The notes beneath the pieces are model-generated. The model was given only the letters and a program-made list of their open reading frames with translations. It searched no databases and was not told where the DNA came from. 64,000 nucleotides of DNA from JBKQVT01 sp052139835 (GTDB taxonomy: Bacteria > Planctomycetota > Planctomycetia > Pirellulales > Thermoguttaceae): contig JBKQVT010000089.1 in NCBI GenBank assembly GCA_052139835.1, positions 1-64,000 on the forward strand, written 5' to 3'. The position numbers and the translations under genes are program-made. This document shows positions 35,572 to 44,746 of the stretch, piece after piece (position 1 is the first letter of the stretch; each line of letters begins with the position of its first letter).

Positions 35572-36612
35572 ATGATGAAGCATGCAGTGATGGCGCTGGC
35601 AGTCGCGGGACTGATCGGGTTCACGGGATATGCCCAGGCCGAGCACGAGGGGTCCCATCCCGTCAAGCACCATCACCACAATCTGCACCACGATCGTCAA
35701 GCCGTGCACAACGACAAGGCGAAGTTGCATGAAGAGGGCCCCGGCCAGCAGGGGCATGGCACTCAGCAGGCAAGCAGCGGGTCAGCGTCGTCTTCGAAAT
35801 CGCCGGGTTCTGCCGTTCACCAGGCTTACCAACAGGTGCAACAGGATCGAGGCGATCTTGCCCAGGCTCGTCAGGCCCTGGACAACGACTACAACCAGCA
35901 GGCGCAGGCCCGCCAAAAGCTCCAGAGCGATTGGCAGAAGATTCAGGCCGATGCGGCCTCGGGCAACACCGCCCAGGTGCAGAAGGACATGCAACAGTTC
36001 CAGCAGGACCGGCAGCAGTACCAGCAGGACCGCGCCCAAACGGACACCCAACGGCAGCAGTTGTCGGCGGATCGCCACGAGCTGCGGCACGACGAGCGCC
36101 AGTTGGGGCAAGACCTCCGAGACCGCGGTGACAGCCAGAGCCCCGGCCAGCAGGGCCATGGCACTCAGCAGACAAGTAGCGGCTCGGCGTCGTCTTCGGG
36201 ATCGTCAGGTTCCCCCGTTCAGCAGGCTTACCAACAGGTCCAACAGGATGAAGGCAATCTCGCCCAGGCTCGTCAGGCCCTGGGCAACGACGAGAACCAG
36301 CAGCGTCAGGCACGCCAGAAGCTTCTGGGCGATTGGGAGCAGATTCAAGCCGACATGGCCTCGGGCAACACGGCGCAGTTGCAGAAGGACATGCAGCAGT
36401 TCCAGCAGGACCGGAAGCAGTATGAGCAGGACCGTGCCCGAACGGAGGCCAAGCGGCAGCAGGTGTCGGCGGATCGCCACGAACTGCGGCACGACGAGCA
36501 CCGGTTGGGGAAAGACATCCACAAAGATAGCGGCAGCAACGGCAGCGCCGCCGGCAGCGGCAGCGGCAAGACACAGAAGTCCGGCTCGCATACACCCGCC
36601 CCGGCGAAGTAA
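35572..36612 (+). CDS. Secreted Gln/Asp/Arg-rich coiled-coil protein with an internal duplication
   Basis: 346 residues. A signal peptide (MMKHAVMALAVAGLIGFTGY) ends near AQAEHE. A His-rich segment (HPVKHHHHNLHHDRQ) may bind metal. Two copies of a 134-residue unit follow, each starting GPGQQGHGTQQ or SPGQQGHGTQQ and ending DRHELRHDE. They contain heptad-like Q/D/R helices such as VQKDMQQFQQDRQQYQQDRA. Proteins like this are predicted to be periplasmic and elongated. AAGGAG gives a good start. Confidence 0.7.
   Translation: MMKHAVMALAVAGLIGFTGYAQAEHEGSHPVKHHHHNLHHDRQAVHNDKAKLHEEGPGQQGHGTQQASSGSASSSKSPGSAVHQAYQQVQQDRGDLAQARQALDNDYNQQAQARQKLQSDWQKIQADAASGNTAQVQKDMQQFQQDRQQYQQDRAQTDTQRQQLSADRHELRHDERQLGQDLRDRGDSQSPGQQGHGTQQTSSGSASSSGSSGSPVQQAYQQVQQDEGNLAQARQALGNDENQQRQARQKLLGDWEQIQADMASGNTAQLQKDMQQFQQDRKQYEQDRARTEAKRQQVSADRHELRHDEHRLGKDIHKDSGSNGSAAGSGSGKTQKSGSHTPAPAK
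35739..36519 (+). repeat. In-gene tandem duplication, 402-bp unit
   Basis: CCCCGGCCAGCAGG at 35739 recurs at 36141. The two copies, 402 bp apart (134 codons), align along nearly their full length with mostly synonymous or conservative changes. The duplication is in frame and inside the gene at 35572-36612. Confidence 0.85.
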
Positions 36613-36840
36613 GCGGCGAAAACCGCACAATCGGCGCCAGCGGACCGGCGCCGGCAACCGTGGAGGGCCCGCGCGGCCGCGGGCATCTTGGCGGTGGCGG
36701 GCGGGGCAAAATGCTATGGTTGTGCGGGAACCCATCGCGGCACGGCGCGATGGGTTGCGGAGGGCGGCAAGACCTGCAGACTCTCCCGCAACGGGAACTA
36801 TTCAGGGAAAAGGGAAGGATCCCGCAACTGGAGACACTCG

Positions 36841-37263
36841 ATGATCATTTCGCGGGTTTTGCATTGCAAGCGTTCGGCCCGCCGAGGATCGGCGGCGGTT
36901 GAATTTGCGCTCGTCGCGCCCATCTTTTTTGCCTTTATCATCGGCATCGTCGATTTTGGGCGCATGATGATGGTTCAAGAGATCATGACCAACGCCGCCC
37001 GCGTGGGCGCACGGCAAGCGACACTCCCCGGCAGCACCGATGCAAACGTCCAAACCACGATCGCCAATTACCTGTCGGCAGCCGGCATCAGCGGCTACTC
37101 CTACTCCATCTCCCCCGATCTCGGCTCGAGTCCCGCCCCCGGATCCGGCACGGCAATCACGGTCGCGGTCAGCGTGCCCTGGTCCAGCGTCAGTTGGAGC
37201 GGGTTTCTGGTGTGGTTCAACGGCGCCACGGTCTCGGCCAGCGTCGTCATGATACACGAATGA
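36841..37263 (+). CDS. TadE-like pilus-assembly protein
   Basis: 140 residues from the ATG at 36841, preceded by CTGGAG. The TadE signature lies at the N-terminus: a basic start (CKRSARRGSAAVEFALVAPI), then a hydrophobic segment FFAFIIGIVDFGRMMMVQE, and N-A-A-R-x-G-A-R-Q-A. It should be an inner-membrane or secreted pseudopilin-like protein. The core Tad genes (CpaF/TadB/TadC) are not nearby. Confidence 0.85.
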   Translation: MIISRVLHCKRSARRGSAAVEFALVAPIFFAFIIGIVDFGRMMMVQEIMTNAARVGARQATLPGSTDANVQTTIANYLSAAGISGYSYSISPDLGSSPAPGSGTAITVAVSVPWSSVSWSGFLVWFNGATVSASVVMIHE

Positions 37264-37349
37264 TGCTTCTGGCGCCTGGCGCGCATTCGCAACGAGCTTC
37301 AAGGATAAAGGTGCGCTGTCTACAGTTCCCATGAAGGAGGGTAACGTCT

Positions 37350-38453
37350 ATGGTTCGGCGACATCGACGGGGAGGTTCTCGCCGCGGGGCCATCGCCCCT
37401 CTCTCGGCTTTCCTGATGATTTTCCTGCTGGGCATGGTCGCATTTGCCGTTGACGTCGGCAACATCTGCCGGGTCCAGACGCAAACACAAGCCGTCGCCG
37501 ATGCGGCGGCGCTGGCCGGCGCCAGGGGGCTGTCCGTCAGCTCCTCGCAGGTGCAGAGCCTGGCGATCGCCTGCGCGCAACTGAACAAGGCGAATGGGCA
37601 GGCGGTCACCTTGCAGAACTCCGACGTCGTGCTGGGCACCTGGAACCCGACGACGCGGACCTTCACCGCGGCCAGCGGCACCGCCCAGGCGAACGCTTGC
37701 CAGGCCACTGTCTCGTTGACCGCCGCACGGAACAACGCGGTCCCGACGTTCCTGGCAAACCTTTTCGGCGTTCAATCCGTCAACGTAACCTCCTCCGCGA
37801 TCGCCGGCGGCGGGCGCTGGGACATAGTGATCGCCTGCGACATCACCTCTTCCTTTAATGCCGACCTGTCCCAGGCGGTATCGGGCATGCAGACCATATT
37901 GGCCGACCTCAACCAGTACTCGCCGTCGTCGAATTTGGGCATAGTCACCTTTGGCGGCCAGGGGTGGATCAATGCTTCCTTGCAGCCCGTCGGCACGAAC
38001 TTCACCACCCTGCAAACAGCCATCAACAATATCAAGGACTGCGCATCGGGGGGCCCGGCGTGCAGCGGCTCGGACCTGGCGGCAGGAATGGCGCAGGCCG
38101 TAGCGCTCTTCAGTGCCTCCACCTATAAGCCCCCCTCGGGCACGCGCAAAGCCATCATCTTTATCAGCGATGGCGCGGCGAATATCGGCTCCGGATGCGT
38201 CAACTCCAAACTCAGCGACACCGCGGACAACACCCTGACGGCGACCGAGGCCAGTAATGCCTGGAAGAACCAGCAGATTGCCGTCTTCTCGTTGTTATAC
38301 TTCCATGGCAGCGACAATGCGACGGATACCAACGCAATGCAAGCCTTGCCTCAGGGTAACGGGTTGTTCCTCCAGGAACCTAATGCCGCCCAGTTGACGA
38401 CAGACCTCCAGAACATGCTGATGAACAATATGGCGTATGCCCTGCTGCAGTGA
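37350..38453 (+). CDS. TadG-like protein with von Willebrand A domain
   Basis: 367 residues; AAGGAGG precedes the ATG. The N-terminus GAIAPLSAFLMIFLLGMVAF and VDVGNICRVQTQTQAVADAAALAGA is the TadG/pilus-assembly signature. From residue about 152 a vWA domain follows (RWDIVIACDITSSF, with DxTSS in place of DxSxS at the metal site). It forms a pair with the TadE-like gene. Confidence 0.85.
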   Translation: MVRRHRRGGSRRGAIAPLSAFLMIFLLGMVAFAVDVGNICRVQTQTQAVADAAALAGARGLSVSSSQVQSLAIACAQLNKANGQAVTLQNSDVVLGTWNPTTRTFTAASGTAQANACQATVSLTAARNNAVPTFLANLFGVQSVNVTSSAIAGGGRWDIVIACDITSSFNADLSQAVSGMQTILADLNQYSPSSNLGIVTFGGQGWINASLQPVGTNFTTLQTAINNIKDCASGGPACSGSDLAAGMAQAVALFSASTYKPPSGTRKAIIFISDGAANIGSGCVNSKLSDTADNTLTATEASNAWKNQQIAVFSLLYFHGSDNATDTNAMQALPQGNGLFLQEPNAAQLTTDLQNMLMNNMAYALLQ

Positions 38454-38521
38454 CCTGAAGAGGCGGGGCCGTCGCAACCTTACAGCGAGCTCAGATGTTG
38501 GTCCAGAGAGACGCGGAAACA

Positions 38522-39130
38522 ATGCGCATCGCGACGCCGGCCATGGTCGTTCTCACCTTCCTGGCCATGACGGCTGTCGCCGCGCCGGCAATGCTGGCGA
38601 CGGGCCTTGCCTCGCGCACCGGCGGGTACGACGATTACGGCCGTTCTCGCCTTGTTTCGCGCGACGCTCGCGTGCCGGTCCAGCCCAGCGAGCCGCGAAC
38701 AAGACCGGCCTCGCCCGCCCCCGCCAGTCCCAAGGCCGAAATAGCAGGCGCGGCCGAGAAGATGTTCCTGGGCGGCGCGACCAAGGATTTTGGCGCCATC
38801 CCGCACGGGACGCAACTCCTTCACCGCTTCCCGATCACCAATGTTCATGCGGTGCCGGTGGCGATTGTCTACCTGCAGGCCAGTTGCGATTGCGTGACGG
38901 CCGCCGCCGCCAATCCCATCCTCCAGCCGGGCGAAAGCACCACGATCGACGTCCGCATGGACACCCGCCATTTCACCGGCGCGAACATGCAAAACGTGCG
39001 CGTCAAGGTCGTCGGCCCTGATTTCGACTCCACTTGCAAGCTTGTGGTGTCCGCCGTCAGCGGGACCGATACGGCGCGCGGGCCGGCGGGGACCCCAACG
39101 CTCGCCCCAACGAGGCCTTCGCCCCGTTGA
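38522..39130 (+). CDS. Exported DUF1573 protein
   Basis: About 202 residues from the ATG at 38522; an ATG at 38495 is also in frame. The signal peptide is RIATPAMVVLTFLAMTAVAA. The DUF1573 core has DFGAIPHGTQLLHRFPITN, ASCDCVTAAAANPILQPGES and VRMDTRHFTGANMQNVRVKV, an immunoglobulin-like beta fold with the typical C-x-C pair. Function of the family is unknown; it is frequent in planctomycetes. Confidence 0.82.
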   Translation: MRIATPAMVVLTFLAMTAVAAPAMLATGLASRTGGYDDYGRSRLVSRDARVPVQPSEPRTRPASPAPASPKAEIAGAAEKMFLGGATKDFGAIPHGTQLLHRFPITNVHAVPVAIVYLQASCDCVTAAAANPILQPGESTTIDVRMDTRHFTGANMQNVRVKVVGPDFDSTCKLVVSAVSGTDTARGPAGTPTLAPTRPSPR

Positions 39131-39162
39131 CGAGGCGGCCCGGCGCGGGTACGCTCGAAGAG

Positions 39163-39840
39163 ATGAGCCAGGCTGTGGCGGCGATCTTCGACATGGACGG
39201 CGTGCTGGTCGATACCTACCAGGCGCACTATCGAAGTTGGCTGGCACTGGCCAGGGGAGAGGGACTGGACTTCAGCGAGGAAGACTTTGCGCAGACCTTC
39301 GGCCGGACCAGCCGCGAGGTGATCGCGAAGCTTTGGGGGGGAAGGCGGCTGGGCGAGGCCCGGATCACCGCCATGGATGCGGAGAAAGAGGCCGCTTTTC
39401 GCCGTGTCATCCGCGAGGAGGTCCCCCTCATGCCCGGCGCTATCCCGCTGTTGGAATCCCTGCGCGCGGCGGGCTTTCGCTTGGCGGTAGGCTCGTCGGC
39501 GCCGCCGGAGAACGTCAAGCTGGTGCTGGACTGGAGGAATCTGCGCGATTTGTTCGACGCGGTCGTGACCGGCGCGGATGTTGCCCGCGGCAAACCCGAC
39601 CCCCAGGTCTTTCAACTGGCGGCGCAACGTCTGGGGGCGCCGCCGCGGCGGTGCGTGGTGATCGAGGACGCGCCGGCGGGACTTGCCGCGGCCGCGGCGG
39701 CGGGCATGGCCGGCGTCGGCCTGGTCAGTACCGGCCGCACCCGCGCCGCGCTGGCCGATGCCGACCTGCTGGTTGATTCGCTTAGCGAACTTTCCCCCGA
39801 GGTGCTGCAGGGGGTGATCGCACGGCGTACGGCGCCATGA
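39163..39840 (+). CDS. HAD-superfamily phosphatase (beta-phosphoglucomutase-like)
   Basis: 225 residues. HAD motif I is IFDMDGVLVDT (nucleophile Asp), motif II VGSSAPPENV, motif III Lys in ARGKPDPQVF, and motif IV IEDAPAGLAAAAAAGM. The helical cap is of the beta-phosphoglucomutase/phosphoglycolate type. Likely hydrolyses or isomerises a sugar phosphate. An open frame upstream lacks similarity, so the ATG at 39163 is preferred. Confidence 0.88.
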   Translation: MSQAVAAIFDMDGVLVDTYQAHYRSWLALARGEGLDFSEEDFAQTFGRTSREVIAKLWGGRRLGEARITAMDAEKEAAFRRVIREEVPLMPGAIPLLESLRAAGFRLAVGSSAPPENVKLVLDWRNLRDLFDAVVTGADVARGKPDPQVFQLAAQRLGAPPRRCVVIEDAPAGLAAAAAAGMAGVGLVSTGRTRAALADADLLVDSLSELSPEVLQGVIARRTAP

Positions 39841-39867
39841 CCTGTGCCCCGAGGGGGAAGACGCGTT

Positions 39868-40854
39868 GTGAAGAGCGTTTATGTAATTCTGACGGCCGCC
39901 GCGATGCTGTCCGCGGGGATGAGCGTGGCAAAGGCCACCGACCCGGCTGCGGACCCGGCCGCGACCCGGCCCGGCCCGGCATCCTCGGAAAACTGCTTCC
40001 TCTTCTCCTACTTCGTCGACAACGGCGAAGACGGCCTGCACCTGGCACGCAGCGCCGACGGCTACAAGTGGCAAGCCCTCGGCGGCGACAAGAGATTCCT
40101 GGCGCCGAAGGTGGGCAAGAGGAAGCTGATGCGCGATCCCTGCCTGCTGCGAGCCCCCGACGGCGCCTTCCAGTTGGTGTGGACCGATAGTTGGGACAGC
40201 CGGACCATCGGCCATGCCTCCTCGAAAGACCTCGTCCATTGGTCGCCCCAGCAGGCCATCGGCGTCATGGCCCATGAGCCCCAGGCGATGAACTGCTGGG
40301 CGCCGGAAGTGCTCTATGACCAGCAGCGGCAGCAGTACGTGATCTTCTGGTCCACGACCATTCCCGGCCGCTTCCCCAAGACGGACGGCACCGGCGACGG
40401 CCCGTACAATCACCGCGTGTACGCCACGACGACCAAGGACTTCAAGACGTTCACGCCCACGCGGCTGCTCTTTGACGGCGGTTTCAACGTCATCGACGCC
40501 ACCATGCTCCAGGCGGGGGCGAAGTATTACTTGATCGTCAAGGACGAGACCCTGAAGCCGGTGAAGAAGAATCTGCGGATCGCAGTGGGGACCAGCCCGG
40601 AGGGGCCGTTCGGCGAGGTTTCGCCGCCTTTCACGCCGAGTTGGGTGGAAGGCCCGTCGGCCATTCGCATCGGCGACCAGTACATCGTCTACTTCGACTG
40701 CTATACGAAGGGCTGCTACGGCGCGGTCCGCTCGCGGAACCTGAAGGACTGGGAAGACATTACGTCCCGGCTCGACTTCCCCAAGGCCGCGCGGCACGGC
40801 ACCGTGCTGGAGGTGCCCCGGTCGGTTGTGGACGGACTATCCTCGAAGCGGTAA
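39868..40854 (+). CDS. Secreted glycoside hydrolase, GH43-like five-bladed propeller
   Basis: 328 residues from a GTG at 39868; GAGGGGGA lies upstream, and the next residues form a signal peptide (KSVYVILTAAAMLSAGMSVA). GH43-type motifs: RDP with Asp90 in MRDPCLLR, WAPEV with Glu147, and WVEGPSAI with Glu261 as likely general acid. Probably removes arabinose- or xylose-type side groups from polysaccharide. It stands apart from the beta-helix/GH89 gene. Confidence 0.82.
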   Translation: MKSVYVILTAAAMLSAGMSVAKATDPAADPAATRPGPASSENCFLFSYFVDNGEDGLHLARSADGYKWQALGGDKRFLAPKVGKRKLMRDPCLLRAPDGAFQLVWTDSWDSRTIGHASSKDLVHWSPQQAIGVMAHEPQAMNCWAPEVLYDQQRQQYVIFWSTTIPGRFPKTDGTGDGPYNHRVYATTTKDFKTFTPTRLLFDGGFNVIDATMLQAGAKYYLIVKDETLKPVKKNLRIAVGTSPEGPFGEVSPPFTPSWVEGPSAIRIGDQYIVYFDCYTKGCYGAVRSRNLKDWEDITSRLDFPKAARHGTVLEVPRSVVDGLSSKR

Positions 40855-40882
40855 CTGCCCCGCTGGCGCGCGCCGATTGCGG

Positions 40883-41170
40883 TCACTCGCTACCGTATCC
40901 GTAGCGACCGACCTCCAACTCGTTGCGAACGAGCACTACGCCTTCCACGGAGAGCGCCAATTCCTCGGCAATTTGCTTCAGATAAGGCGCCGGCACCGAC
41001 CCGCGAAGCGTGACCACCCCTTCATGGGCTTCGCAAGAGATCTGGCGAATATATTGGGAATGCGTCCGCCGCAAGCAGGCGTTCACGCGCACTTCCAAGG
41101 GCGGCCAGGTTCGCTCGACCCTTGGCTCTTGCTGCTCCGTCGAGAACTGCTCGCTAGTGACAACCGACAT
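40883..41170 (-). CDS. BON-domain protein (95 aa)
   Basis: The ATG at 41170 follows GGGAGGTG, which decides the start over an upstream one. The BON domain has EVRVNACLRRTHSQYIRQIS and GVVTLRGSVPAPYLKQIAEE. BON domains often bind phospholipids or sit beside other envelope proteins. No signal peptide is visible, so it may be cytoplasmic. Confidence 0.8.
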   Translation of the reverse strand: MSVVTSEQFSTEQQEPRVERTWPPLEVRVNACLRRTHSQYIRQISCEAHEGVVTLRGSVPAPYLKQIAEELALSVEGVVLVRNELEVGRYGYGSE

Positions 41171-41608
41171 GACCCACCTCCCTAACTGTGCGGACGAGAG
41201 GAACCGCCTGCCCTCCAGACTTACCACCGCCCGACTTCCTGGTACTTTTGATCCGGCTCCCGTCTATGATAGTCCGCCAGGAAACCTTGAAAATCCACAA
41301 ACGCCGGGCACTGACGACAGGAAATCGCTGGGAATTTCCTCAGGATTCTCCGCAACCCGATGGGGGTAGCCGCGTCACGAATCCCAGCCCCCAATGCACG
41401 AGGCCAGTGCCAAAGGGGTGACACGAACCAAAAAAACTTGGCAAATAGGTCCTTGAAATAGTTGACATTATAAACAACTCCTGGTAAATTGGGACGGTCT
41501 GCTTCTCCTGAGCTTGGCCATCCTCGGGGTCGTCGTCGTGACGTCTGTCCTGGTCCTGATATTACCCATACCAAGGGATCGTCGATTGCCCGCTGGAGGT
41601 GGGTGGCG
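41171..41608. other. Leader of the LuxR-type regulator
   Basis: About 440 bp with no supported gene. It contains the promoter at 41462-41490 and an AT-rich segment (41440-41490) that stands out from the surrounding GC-rich sequence. Confidence 0.55.
41462..41490 (+). promoter_or_regulatory. Sigma-70-type promoter of the LuxR-type regulator
   Basis: Perfect TTGACA at 41462-41467, 17-bp spacer, TAAATT at 41485-41490, in an AT-rich stretch. The regulator start is 118 bp downstream, so a long 5' leader is expected. Confidence 0.7.
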
Positions 41609-42277
41609 ATGAGTTCGACTCCGCGCGCGTTGAGCAAACGCCGAGTGATTGTGGTGGACGATCATCCGATCGTGCGTCGCGGGCTGGCGTTGACGATCGG
41701 ACAGGAGTCCGATCTGGAAGTCTGCGGCGAGGCCGCCGACGTGGGCGAAGCCCTCCAGCAGATGGAGCAACGGCAGCCGGACATTGTCGTCATCGACATT
41801 ACCCTCGGCGGCGAAGACGGCATCGAGTTGATCGACTATGTGAAGTCGCGCTGGCCCTCGGTCAAAATCCTGGTCTGCTCGGCCCATGATGAAGAGACGT
41901 TTGCCGGGCGGGTGTTGCGCGCCGGGGCCATGGGATACATCTCCAAGCGCGAGGCCGCGGCCAAGATCGTCGAGGCCATCCGCCAGGTCCTCCGCGGCGA
42001 AGTGTATCTCAGCGCGCGGATGAGCACCACGCTGCTCCATCGGGCGGCGGTGGGCGAACCGCTGGACCGCGACCCGGTGGCCACGCTCTCCAACCGCGAG
42101 CTGCAGGTCTTCGACATGATCGGCCAGGGGCTCAACACCGCCCAGATCGCCTCCAAGCTGCAGTTGAGCCCCAAGACGATCGAGTCGCACCGCAAGCTCA
42201 TCAAGATGAAGCTGAAGCTGCAAACCAGCGCGCAGCTCAGCCGCTGCGCCTTCCGCTGGGCGCAAGAGAACCACTAG
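41609..42277 (+). CDS. NarL/FixJ-type response regulator
   Basis: 222 residues from the ATG at 41609, which follows GGAGGT. The receiver has RVIVVDDHPIVRRGLALTI and phospho-acceptor Asp63 in IVVIDITLGG. The C-terminal LuxR helix-turn-helix is LSNRELQVFDMIGQGLNTAQ followed by IASKLQLSPKTIESHRKLI. No kinase gene is beside it, so the regulator is an orphan in this window. Confidence 0.92.
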   Translation: MSSTPRALSKRRVIVVDDHPIVRRGLALTIGQESDLEVCGEAADVGEALQQMEQRQPDIVVIDITLGGEDGIELIDYVKSRWPSVKILVCSAHDEETFAGRVLRAGAMGYISKREAAAKIVEAIRQVLRGEVYLSARMSTTLLHRAAVGEPLDRDPVATLSNRELQVFDMIGQGLNTAQIASKLQLSPKTIESHRKLIKMKLKLQTSAQLSRCAFRWAQENH

Positions 42278-42332
42278 CCGGTCGCGTCCGCTGGCAGTAA
42301 AGCGCAGATTCACCAGGGAGACAGTCGAGTAG

Positions 42333-42361
42333 GAGGGGGGCAGCGAAGCTGCCGCCCCTCC
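42333..42361 (+). terminator. Hairpin after the LuxR-type regulator
   Basis: GGGGGGCAGC, loop GAA, GCTGCCGCCCC forms a stable stem with one bulge 58 bp after the stop. No run of T follows, so intrinsic termination is only a suggestion. Confidence 0.4.
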
Positions 42362-42507
42362 CCTCATCAAACCGGACGGGCGGATTTCCCGCATCCGGCT
42401 TGCCCGAAAACTGTCAGCTTGGGCTGGAAAAGGGGACATTGCTCATTTCGGCTCTCCAGCTTGCCAATATCAGTGATATCCCCTTTGCCAGCCCCTGGAG
42501 GAGAATG

Positions 42508-43407
42508 ATGCCAAGAGTGCTTTTGCTTATGTCCGTTCTGGCAGCGGCGACGGCGTCGGGCGCCGAAAGAACGGATTACACGGCCTTTCAAAGGGCTGTT
42601 GCTGCGTCCTTTGAGAAATTGGCGCCGGCAGTCTGTGCCTACGTCGCCTGCCAGGACGATCCCAAGAGCCACTTTAAGGCGACGGCCGAGATAGAGCGGC
42701 AGCGTCGCGAGGCGGTTGCGGAATTCCGAAAGCAGGTTGCCGCACATTGGCCGTACCACGATCCGGAATTGAAGAAGCAGCAACAAGCAAGCGAGGTAGC
42801 GTTGAGAGAAATACGCTCCTTGTTTAATCGCGCCAAGGGCGGTGAACCGCCGAGCCTTGACCGTGATAAGGCCGTCCATCGTATGCTTCAACTTGCTCAG
42901 TCGTTCCCGAATTCTCCTGTCAGCGACGAGGCACGCTTCTTTGCAGGCTACCTTTTCTGGGACGTAAAGCCACGGCGGGAGGACGAGGGCTTCGAATTGA
43001 TGCGAACGGTGAACGCCTCGACGGGGCCGCTAAGTCGTTTCCGAATCATGGCAATGGGTAATTTAGCAAGTCGATCCGATTCGGATGAACAGCGAGTGCA
43101 AGATCGCCAGAGATTCTCCGCAACCCTGCGCGAAATACGGGATCCTACGGCGTTAAAGCGACGATTGCTCGATCCGCTCCAAATCGAAACACAGGATCGT
43201 TATGTGGAGCGTGTGGTGGGAACACTGACGACCATTGAGAATTCTTACGCTCTGAACGCTTCTAATATGGTCGTAGATTCGATGCGCACGGCGGAGCCGC
43301 AAGAAAGCATCGACCGGCTTCGGAAGAGCGAGGCAGGGAATCCTTACCTGGAGCGGGAGATTAAGCGGCGGGGGTTGGATAAGCCACTTACACTTGGAAA
43401 TCGCTAG
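42508..43407 (+). CDS. Exported hypothetical protein (299 aa)
   Basis: Two ATG codons (42505 and 42508) follow GGAGGA; the second has the better spacing. The signal peptide is PRVLLLMSVLAAATASGAER. The mature part is helical, with tetratricopeptide-like spacing (AVHRMLQLAQSFPNSPVSDE). It looks soluble and periplasmic. No enzyme motif seen and no family recognised. Upstream is a pseudo-repeat with AAAAGGGGAC. Confidence 0.6.
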   Translation: MPRVLLLMSVLAAATASGAERTDYTAFQRAVAASFEKLAPAVCAYVACQDDPKSHFKATAEIERQRREAVAEFRKQVAAHWPYHDPELKKQQQASEVALREIRSLFNRAKGGEPPSLDRDKAVHRMLQLAQSFPNSPVSDEARFFAGYLFWDVKPRREDEGFELMRTVNASTGPLSRFRIMAMGNLASRSDSDEQRVQDRQRFSATLREIRDPTALKRRLLDPLQIETQDRYVERVVGTLTTIENSYALNASNMVVDSMRTAEPQESIDRLRKSEAGNPYLEREIKRRGLDKPLTLGNR

Positions 43408-43752
43408 TCGCGTTCGCGCGTTTGGACGACGATCTGCGCCGGATTGCTCGTTGTTTTGGTTGCCGCCTTTGCGGGGCGCTGCGTGCACAGACGACCGATG
43501 CCCCTTCAAAAACGCCTATGAGCTTCTCGAGCGTCGCACCTCCCGTTGCGGAACGGCCAGTGAGGTCCTCTTTCAAGACGTCATCCGGTGGGTTCAATGA
43601 GGCCAGAAGTCGAAACTGGGAGGTCGAAACTGGGACGCAGCTAGAGCTGGTAACTTGGGTGCTGAAAACTAGCTGCGTCCCCATACCGATACCCCGTACC
43701 AGATGCTCCTCCGGATCTTCCGTGCCGCCGTGGTGAACCCTGCGTTTTAATT
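43408..43752. other. Intergenic region carrying an inverted repeat
   Basis: About 345 bp without a supported gene. It holds two direct copies of GTCGAAACTGGGA (about 43610-43635) and then the large palindrome at 43632-43681. Confidence 0.5.
43632..43681. repeat. Perfect 13-bp inverted repeat
   Basis: GGGACGCAGCTAG at 43632-43644 and CTAGCTGCGTCCC at 43669-43681 enclose a 24-nt loop. The overall shape is a hairpin-forming mobile-like element such as those common in planctomycetes. No gene is inside. Confidence 0.75.
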
Positions 43753-44697
43753 CTAGTGCGCCGTCGACTTAGGCGCCGTTGGCGAGGGTTCTTTCTTCTT
43801 CGGCGGCGCGACCACGATGGGCGTGTCGTCGGCGTTGCCCCACTCGCCCCAACCCGCGTAGTAGCTGCTCACGTCGCCCGCCCCCATCAACTCCATGGCA
43901 AAGACCATGACCGCGGCCCGGCCGCCGGATTGACAATGGGCGGCGGTCGGCCTCTGGAGTTCGATGCCGGCTCCGCGAAAAAGCGGGCGAAGCTCCTCGG
44001 CGGTCTTGAAGCGCCGCGTCTTCCGGTCGATCAGGTCCAGCCATTCCAAGTGCTTCGCCCCCGGGATGGCCCCGGCATGTTTGTTGGTTTGTCGGTCGGT
44101 CCCGCAGAACTCGCCCTCGGAGCGGGCGTCGACGATCTGCAAACTCCCGCTTCCCAGGGCGGCGAGGAGCTGCTTTTTGACAGCCAGTCGGCTGGCGTGG
44201 GGCACTGCCTGGAAAGTCGTCGCCGCCACGGCCTGGGGCTTGCCGGTCTCGACGCCCAGCCCGGCCGCTTGCCAGCCCTTCCATCCGCCGTTGAGCAAAC
44301 GGGCGTCTTCCACGCCCCAGTAGCGGAGAATCCACCAGATGCGGGCGGCATCCTTCACGGAACCGCTGTCGTAGACCACCACCTTCGACGCCCGGCCGAT
44401 GCCGAGGCCGCCGATCCGGCCGCTCCATGCCGCCGTCTCGCGGCCGGCGCCGAAGGCCTTGGCCCACTCAGCGGCATCGACCCAGCGGGCCCCTGGAACG
44501 CGGCTTTGGAGGAAGTCCTTGCGGGCACGGGCATCGAGGACGACAAACTGCCCGCCCAGGGCGGCCTTGGCCAGGACGGCCGGCTCCATGAGCAATTCCG
44601 GCCGGGCATAGCCGCTGCCAGGGGTGGAGCGTCCGCAGCCGGGCAGAAGGACGGCCGCGGCCAGCAGCGCGGCGATCTTCAGAGCAGTTTTCGGCAC
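43753..44697 (-). CDS. Rhodanese-type sulfurtransferase lipoprotein
   Basis: 314 residues from a GTG at 44697 (GAGGGGGA lies upstream). A lipoprotein signal ends in LLPGC (lipid-bearing Cys near residue 21). Two rhodanese domains follow: the first (residues about 35-150) lacks the active Cys; the second has Cys255 in AHCQSGGRA. It resembles thiosulfate or 3-mercaptopyruvate sulfurtransferases, here exported to the envelope. The C-terminus is Lys/Pro-rich. Confidence 0.88.
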   Translation of the reverse strand: MPKTALKIAALLAAAVLLPGCGRSTPGSGYARPELLMEPAVLAKAALGGQFVVLDARARKDFLQSRVPGARWVDAAEWAKAFGAGRETAAWSGRIGGLGIGRASKVVVYDSGSVKDAARIWWILRYWGVEDARLLNGGWKGWQAAGLGVETGKPQAVAATTFQAVPHASRLAVKKQLLAALGSGSLQIVDARSEGEFCGTDRQTNKHAGAIPGAKHLEWLDLIDRKTRRFKTAEELRPLFRGAGIELQRPTAAHCQSGGRAAVMVFAMELMGAGDVSSYYAGWGEWGNADDTPIVVAPPKKKEPSPTAPKSTAH

Positions 44698-44746
44698 CGA
44701 TTCCCCCTCACCCTAGCGTGGCCGTGGCCGCGAACGAACAGGCTCA

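Noticed and set aside
38869..40797. A 642-codon minus-strand frame
   Set aside because: Antisense to the HAD and GH43 genes, which have intact catalytic motifs.
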